From contig NC_009277.2 in the NCBI RefSeq assembly GCF_000002875.2, positions 459,353 to 523,352 on the forward strand: a stretch of 64,000 nucleotides of DNA, read 5' to 3'. Below, piece after piece: positions 59,426-64,000 of the stretch. The stretch is from Leishmania infantum JPCM5. Lineage: Eukaryota > Euglenozoa > Kinetoplastea > Trypanosomatida > Trypanosomatidae. Both the position numbers and the translations under genes were made by a program. How positions within the stretch are numbered: the first letter of the stretch is position 1; each line of letters begins with the position of its first letter. Under the pieces are notes generated by a model. It was given only the letters and a program-made list of their open reading frames with translations, did no database searches and was not told the DNA's origin.

Positions 59426-61354
59426 ATGCGTGGCATTGATGGGAAGGGCGAGCCTAGCCGGGAGGGCGTCGAAGTGGACGCTGCTACTCGAATGACCACG
59501 GAAGACTGGGGGAAAGACGGCGTAGTGGACAACCAGTCTATTTTACTCGCGCAGAATGAACCCAGCAGCGTTGAGGAGGGCGAGCGCTACAAGCGCGATG
59601 CTACGACTGTACACCGTCTGTTCAAGCGCACGATCATCCGCAACAGCGTCTTCCTGTGGCTGGTGGGCTTCATCAACAACTTCCACTACTGCCTCGTCAT
59701 GTCGGCTGCTGCAAGCTTTGCGGAGGGCTACGGCCTCAAGAAACTTGTCGCCCTTATCACGTGGGCGAACATCTTTTTCGGCATCTTCGCCCGCATACTC
59801 AACATGTTCATTGCGAACCGTGTGTCCTACAATCTGCGCATCACGGCGATGGCTCTCTCTTCTTTGCTAGGCATCTTCTTCGTCAGTTTCGCAACGCCAA
59901 TGGGAGGACATAACAACGTGGCAGCGTTTGTTGTGATGCTCATTGGCGTTGTTCTTCTCGGCACTGCCTCAAATTATGGAGAGAGCGTGATGCTCACCTT
60001 CGTACAGCGCTACCCCGACTCGATTGTCGGGGCGTGGAGCAGCGGCACAGGCATCTCCGGCGTCGCCGCGTCGCTCATCTTTTTGGGCCTCACCAGCGCC
60101 GGCCTGACGCAGCAGCAGACGTTCCTGGTGTCCACACCTCTGTGCATCATCTACTGGCTGTGCTTCATGTTAGGTATGGTGTCTCCGCGCAAGGTACTTG
60201 TGGCGACACGCACGAATGGGAAGAGAGAGGATATCATTATTTACTGCCTGGAGGGGGAGGAGGACGCGCACATCTGCCTGCTGCGCGAAAGGGCGCTTGC
60301 TCGACACGACGTTGTCAGCGTGTCGGAGGACTACGAGATCAAAATGATCATGAACATCCGTGCCGTGTCATGGCACCGGTCGCCGGTCGTACACAAGCCC
60401 GAGCCAATCGCTGAGGAGGGCGACGGACTGTACTACCCGTGCTGCCGCGTCATATGCGGGTGCTGCTCGCCGAGCAACGGGCTGCGTCGCTGGTGGCGTG
60501 ACGTGGGCCCAGACCTGATCTTTATGCACAACACCATGATCTGGTTCTTCTTCAACCTCGCTGTCGTGTATATTGCTGAGTACGCTGCGCAGCTGATGGC
60601 GCCGTTCAGCTTCTACTGTGAGCCGGAGTGGAAGGACAACTTCTGGGTGAAGAACTCGTACGTTGTGTGCCAGTTTTGCTACCAGCTCGGCGTGCTCATC
60701 TCGCGCAGCTCGCTGCTGATCGTCAAGATCCCGTATGTGGGCATCATATCGATCATCCAGGTCGTCAACGCGGTGTGCTGGATTGTGCAAGCCAGAGTTA
60801 TGTACATCAAGTCGAACACGAAGAGCCGACAGGTTGGCCTGTCCTTCATCCTGTTCGCGTGGATGATCTTCATCGGGTTGATGGGCGGTGCCTCGTACGT
60901 GAACGTGTTGTACCTCATCCTGAAGCGGAGCACGACGTTGCGCGAGCGCGAGGAGCGCGAGGCCGTGGAAGCGTATCTCACAAGCAAGGGCCACGACGTG
61001 AGCCGGTGCAGATATGCCGAGGACAGTGAACCCAGAAAGAAGGCTGCCGACGAGCGCGCGGCACCCGTGGTAGCCAAGCTGGAGCGCAAGCCCATGAACG
61101 AGATCATGCCCCAACCCTCGCAATGTGATACCGAAAGCGCTGCACCACAGGCTCAGATTCTTGGGCTTCCCCTCACCCAAGAGGAGCGCGATGCGATAAA
61201 GGCTATTCACTGCAATCTCAACGACGTGTGGGCGACCCGCCGTGAGATGGGCATGAACATTGGAGCCCTTTACGCGACTGTGGGCATCACGCTCGGCACA
61301 GTCGTCGACCTGATCTTCACAAACACGATGCTCAAGCACAGTAAGAGCTGCTAG
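59426..61354 (+). CDS. CLN3: CLN3/battenin-family lysosomal membrane protein
   Basis: The 642-residue polytopic protein starts at the ATG at 59426; the ATG near 59491 is an alternative. Family signatures are strong: 'FWLVGFINNFHYCLVMSAA'-like first span (about residues 70-92), 'YPDSIVGAWSSGTGISG' with the W-S-S-G-T-G core at 204-209, SAGLTQQQTFL (about 224-234), and in the second half 'YIAEYAAQLM', 'YQLGVLISRSSL' and GGASYVNVLYLIL (about 487-499). These are CLN3 marks; biopterin carriers lack them. A hydrophilic insert (about 260-355) between the halves includes a Cys-rich patch (PCCRVICGCC), and a long polar tail ends with one more span. In animals CLN3 exports lysosomal lipid catabolites. 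Here it stands alone as the last intact gene before the telomere. Confidence 0.9.
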   Translation: MRGIDGKGEPSREGVEVDAATRMTTEDWGKDGVVDNQSILLAQNEPSSVEEGERYKRDATTVHRLFKRTIIRNSVFLWLVGFINNFHYCLVMSAAASFAEGYGLKKLVALITWANIFFGIFARILNMFIANRVSYNLRITAMALSSLLGIFFVSFATPMGGHNNVAAFVVMLIGVVLLGTASNYGESVMLTFVQRYPDSIVGAWSSGTGISGVAASLIFLGLTSAGLTQQQTFLVSTPLCIIYWLCFMLGMVSPRKVLVATRTNGKREDIIIYCLEGEEDAHICLLRERALARHDVVSVSEDYEIKMIMNIRAVSWHRSPVVHKPEPIAEEGDGLYYPCCRVICGCCSPSNGLRRWWRDVGPDLIFMHNTMIWFFFNLAVVYIAEYAAQLMAPFSFYCEPEWKDNFWVKNSYVVCQFCYQLGVLISRSSLLIVKIPYVGIISIIQVVNAVCWIVQARVMYIKSNTKSRQVGLSFILFAWMIFIGLMGGASYVNVLYLILKRSTTLREREEREAVEAYLTSKGHDVSRCRYAEDSEPRKKAADERAAPVVAKLERKPMNEIMPQPSQCDTESAAPQAQILGLPLTQEERDAIKAIHCNLNDVWATRREMGMNIGALYATVGITLGTVVDLIFTNTMLKHSKSC

Positions 61355-63738
61355 CAGCCCGTCCCCCAAAGTACGGCCGGCAAAGGGGGAAAGAAAACAA
61401 TAGCAGCGCGGAAGGGATCTGCGACTGCACAAGCAAGCGCAGATGACAGGCCTGCGAAAGTGAGCGAGAGCTCACATCGCAGCGAACGCACTGCAGATGT
61501 GGGGCGATTTCTACGCGTTTTTCCTCTCTGTTGACCGTAGTGGCTCTGTTCGTGCAGCACTCATTCGTACTAGAGCGTCGTCCATGACCTCTGAGGTTGC
61601 TTCTTCCCCAGAGCCCGTCATACCCCATAGTGGGTAGCATCGCCGTCAAAGTTATGTTTTCTTTCAATATTTCTTTCGTCTTTCTATCACATATGTGTGC
61701 TTGCGCTCAGTTGTCATCGGGTGCGATCGAAAGAAAGCCTCTTTTTTCGGATGGGGTTCCCCTACCATGCTGCTGAAGAAGCACGATGCGCTCATGGCGA
61801 ACCTCGGCACTGGCAGGGCCTTTCTCATGGGCACTGTGATTCTTGCCAGCTGATCATCTGCACCTGTTTCAGGCGGCTCTCCGGAGAAAAGATGTGGCGC
61901 ACGCCCGCTCAAGGCTCCATCTCGTGACAAATAAGCTTTTTCAGCATCCGACATCTTTTCTGGTGGGCTGATGTTCATAATCGCGCTCGCTTCTCGTGCA
62001 CGTCGTGACTTTTTTCTCTTTTGTTTCTCGACTTTGAGGCCCTCCGCTTTTCCAGGCATGCTCTCCGGCTATGAAGTCTGGACAGCCTACCACTGACTTT
62101 GTCTCGCTTCCCTCGTTGTAGAACGCTGACAACCTGATTCGTAGAAGCAACCCCTGCGCAGTCAGTGTGTAGCAGCGATCGGCATCCTTTCCTTCTTGGT
62201 CTCAGTAATACGAAAAGAGAGCACCTGCTGGAAAAAGCACGTCAGACATAAACAGCAATGCGAGCAAACTTATCACGCTTTGTTCGACAAAACAGCCAAA
62301 AAAGTGACCTTCGCTGTTTCCTTGCTCGGCTTCAGCTTATTCTCCTGAGCACTTCCATTGGTGCTTTATTATTATTACCTCTCTTGGGCACACAGCATCT
62401 TGATGCTTACGCCCCCGTGAGCAGTCTACGACTTGATTCGAGTATCCTCCAGCTTTAAAACTTGACAGTTGTGTAGGAGCCCAGTAGAAAATTGATAGGA
62501 TGTGTTTCCTTTTACCTCAAAGACAAAACAGACAACAAAACGCCATATGCATAAATGGACCAACGTGCCATTTGCTCTTTTCGTATTTTGTTTCAGCCTC
62601 TCATTCACCTATGCATGTGCATGAGCTAAGCTCTTGGGGAGAACCATGTACAGACGTAGGTGACTTTGTTTTGTCACTGTGAGTGTGGGGTCGAAAAGTA
62701 CGCTTGAAACGGTAGGTAAGTGCCAGAACTGTGTCTCATCCTGCACAAAAACTGACATGCGCCTCTTTACAGTTCCTTACTGCTGAAAAACAAAGGCGTC
62801 GTGCAAGTGTACTGTTCATCAGCATGTGTAGGCGAAAGCGAAACTACATGATGCCCCTTCTTTTCTTCGTTGTTGTTCATGTCATACGGCTTCTCTGCCG
62901 GGTGTGATTTGTGATTCACCAGAAAACCAACCTTCGACACCAAAAAGGCAGGGAGGCCAACAGAGGCGCGCCTCATTTTCGCATAGCAGATGAGCGCTCA
63001 TCGCATGCGCGCGCGTACCAGTGCCGCCCCCGCACCACCAAGTCGCCTCCTTGCACCCCGCTGAGGACGCACGCGCATCCTTGCACGCGCCAAGACATTC
63101 TCCTGCTCCTCTGCCGGAATGCACGCTGCACATGACCGCACAGAATCTTTTTCCCCCTTTTCTCTTCCCCTCATTCGCTTTTTCGTGTCGCCTCTCCTTT
63201 TCACTTCACAGGACCGACCATACACGGCGCCCTGGACGGCATTGCTCACGTTGGGCTCACGCACGCTCTCTTTCATGATATTGATCCGGTGCGCAGCGTT
63301 CATGACGACGAGCCTTGCACGCCGAGAGCGGTTTTGGAAACGATGGGCGGTGCCCCGCACGCAGAAGTACTCGGCTATGCTCACGCCACTCACCACCTCA
63401 CCCTGGCTTCGGTATTTCTAAAACCATTTGTCTCCCCGGAGCGGATTGTCGCTATGGCGAACTCAGCGGTGACCTGCACGTTGCGTTGCAAAAGGGCGGA
63501 GCGGATGGAGCGCATCGCCAAAATGGGTGAGAGGCTGCGCGAGGTCAACGCTCATCCCCTCCTCCCGTAGCCACCGCACAACATTGCTCGTTGGCTCCGA
63601 AAATGCAGTCTCTTTCTCCGAATGATGTCTGTGGATGCACTCTGCCGAGTGTTCTGTTCACTCCTGCGATGCTGGATGGCGACGACTGAAGTATGTTGAT
63701 TAGTGACCGGTGCAGGTGTGTGTGTGTGTACCGGCAAG
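61355..63738. other. subtelomeric region without an intact gene
   Basis: This 2.4-kb stretch is of moderate to low GC, with AT-rich parts around 62260-62600 and 62700-62900. A minus open frame of 131 codons (61664-62059) and a plus frame near the end (63211-63570) are the only protein-like pieces. No repeat known from the rest of the window occurs here. Confidence 0.5.
63343..63570 (+). CDS. subtelomeric protein fragment, uncertain
   Basis: The frame is open from about 63211 to 63570 and reads protein-like from 'GPTIHGALDGIAHVGL' onward, but its first in-frame ATG is at 63343, giving 75 residues with a basic C-terminal helix (RAERMERIAKMGERLREV). A C/T-rich tract with CACAG lies just before 63211, resembling a splice acceptor. 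It may be the end of a gene cut by subtelomeric rearrangement. No family is recognised. Confidence 0.3.
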   Translation: MGGAPHAEVLGYAHATHHLTLASVFLKPFVSPERIVAMANSAVTCTLRCKRAERMERIAKMGERLREVNAHPLLP

Positions 63739-63810
63739 TTAAGGGACCAGGGTTAGGGACCAGGGTTAGGGTTAGGGTTAGGGTTAGGGTTAGGGTTAGG
63801 GTTAGGGTTT
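63739..63810 (+). repeat. inner telomere-type TTAGGG array
   Basis: Starts with degenerate units (TTAAGGGACCAGGG, TTAGGGACCAGGG) at 63739-63766, then about eight perfect TTAGGG units to about 63808. The G-rich strand points to the 3' end of the window, as expected for a right chromosome end. Confidence 0.95.
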
Positions 63811-63870
63811 TTTTCTCCACTGATTCCTTGCACAGCGACACCCTCTCCAACAGGACGAGGGCGTGACGGT
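63811..63870 (+). repeat. telomere-associated non-repeat block (LCTAS-like)
   Basis: A 60-bp unique-looking block sits between two TTAGGG arrays. Its place and size are like the conserved boxes of the Leishmania conserved telomere-associated sequence. I recall the LCTAS idea but cannot confirm the box sequences from here. Confidence 0.55.
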
Positions 63871-63942
63871 GTACTGGTGTACTGGTGTACTGGTGTACTG
63901 GTGTACTGGTGTACTGGTGTACTGGTGTACTGGTGTACTGGT
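63871..63942 (+). repeat. nine tandem copies of an 8-bp repeat (GTACTGGT)
   Basis: Nine exact head-to-tail GTACTGGT units run from 63871 to 63942 and pass straight into TTAGGG repeats. Leishmania subtelomeres are known to mix octamers with telomere hexamers. The octamer I recall from the literature has a different sequence, so this unit may be species-specific. Confidence 0.9.
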
Positions 63943-64000
63943 TAGGGTTAGGGTTAGGGTTAGGGTTAGGGTTAGGGTTAGGGTTAGGGTTAGGGTTAGG
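63942..64000 (+). repeat. terminal telomere repeat (TTAGGG)n
   Basis: About ten TTAGGG units run to the last base of the window without a break. Together with the inner array and the absence of any further sequence, this marks the window's right edge as the chromosome end or very close to it. Confidence 0.97.

Noticed and set aside
59426..61354. Second folate/biopterin transporter
   Set aside because: First considered because of neighbouring genes, but WSSGTG and GGASYVN signatures belong to CLN3, not to the BT1 family.
61664..62059. Minus-strand open frame of 131 codons with an ATG
   Set aside because: Lys/Arg-rich ends and no family resemblance; would need an unexplained minus-strand transcript facing the CLN3-like gene. 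Kept only as a remote possibility.
63763..63942. CRISPR-like regular repeats
   Set aside because: They are telomere hexamers and an octamer array without spacers, in a eukaryote.

Overview
The window is the right-hand end of a trypanosomatid chromosome, almost certainly Leishmania. The evidence is a G-strand (TTAGGG)n telomere running off the 3' end, long one-strand arrays of intron-less GC-rich genes separated by pyrimidine-rich and CA/TG-rich spacers, interspersed SIDER2-like retroposon copies, and kinetoplastid gene families. The order Mtr2 - NDR kinase (PK53 type) - PDI-like protein matches what I recall of T. brucei chromosome 7. A coproporphyrinogen oxidase / HemG-type protoporphyrinogen oxidase pair beside a folate/biopterin transporter is what I recall for the end of Leishmania chromosome 6. 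The species was not determined.

Layout. (1) 0.7-45.2 kb is one plus-strand polycistronic array: a small membrane-associated protein, an 1107-residue repeat protein, a PIG-X/PBN1-like GPI-mannosyltransferase subunit, a WDR54-like WD40 protein, a tandem-BRCT (possibly FHA-BRCT) protein, a DUF4379-type zinc-ribbon protein, a TPR/APC5-like protein, Mtr2, an NDR kinase, a PDI-like thioredoxin-fold protein, several proteins of unknown function, a PCO/ADO thiol dioxygenase, COQ6, an ENY2/Sus1-like protein, a multi-span membrane protein and a small protein ending in a CaaX box. (2) 45.2-46.8 kb is a convergent strand switch with a very GC-rich block. (3) 46.8-54.7 kb is a minus-strand array, in transcription order cytochrome b5-like protein, HemG-type protoporphyrinogen oxidase, coproporphyrinogen III oxidase, folate/biopterin transporter family member. 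(4) 54.7-59.4 kb is a divergent strand switch holding a decayed leucine-rich-repeat gene and an old SIDER copy. (5) 59.4-61.4 kb is a plus-strand CLN3/battenin-family membrane protein. (6) 61.4-64 kb is subtelomere, then telomere repeats split by a non-telomeric block and nine copies of an 8-bp repeat.

How the genes relate. The two heme enzymes catalyse consecutive late steps of heme synthesis, and a heme-binding cytochrome b5-like gene and a pterin/folate carrier lie in the same array. Mtr2 and the ENY2-like protein would both act in mRNA export or chromatin-coupled transcription. PIG-X acts in GPI assembly, COQ6 in ubiquinone synthesis, and the BRCT protein probably in DNA-damage signalling. 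In trypanosomatids neighbouring genes are co-transcribed but usually functionally unrelated, so adjacency is weak evidence. No rRNA, tRNA or CRISPR was seen. CDS starts are the first ATG that gives family-consistent or coding-like sequence and are inferred, because splice-leader sites cannot be measured here.
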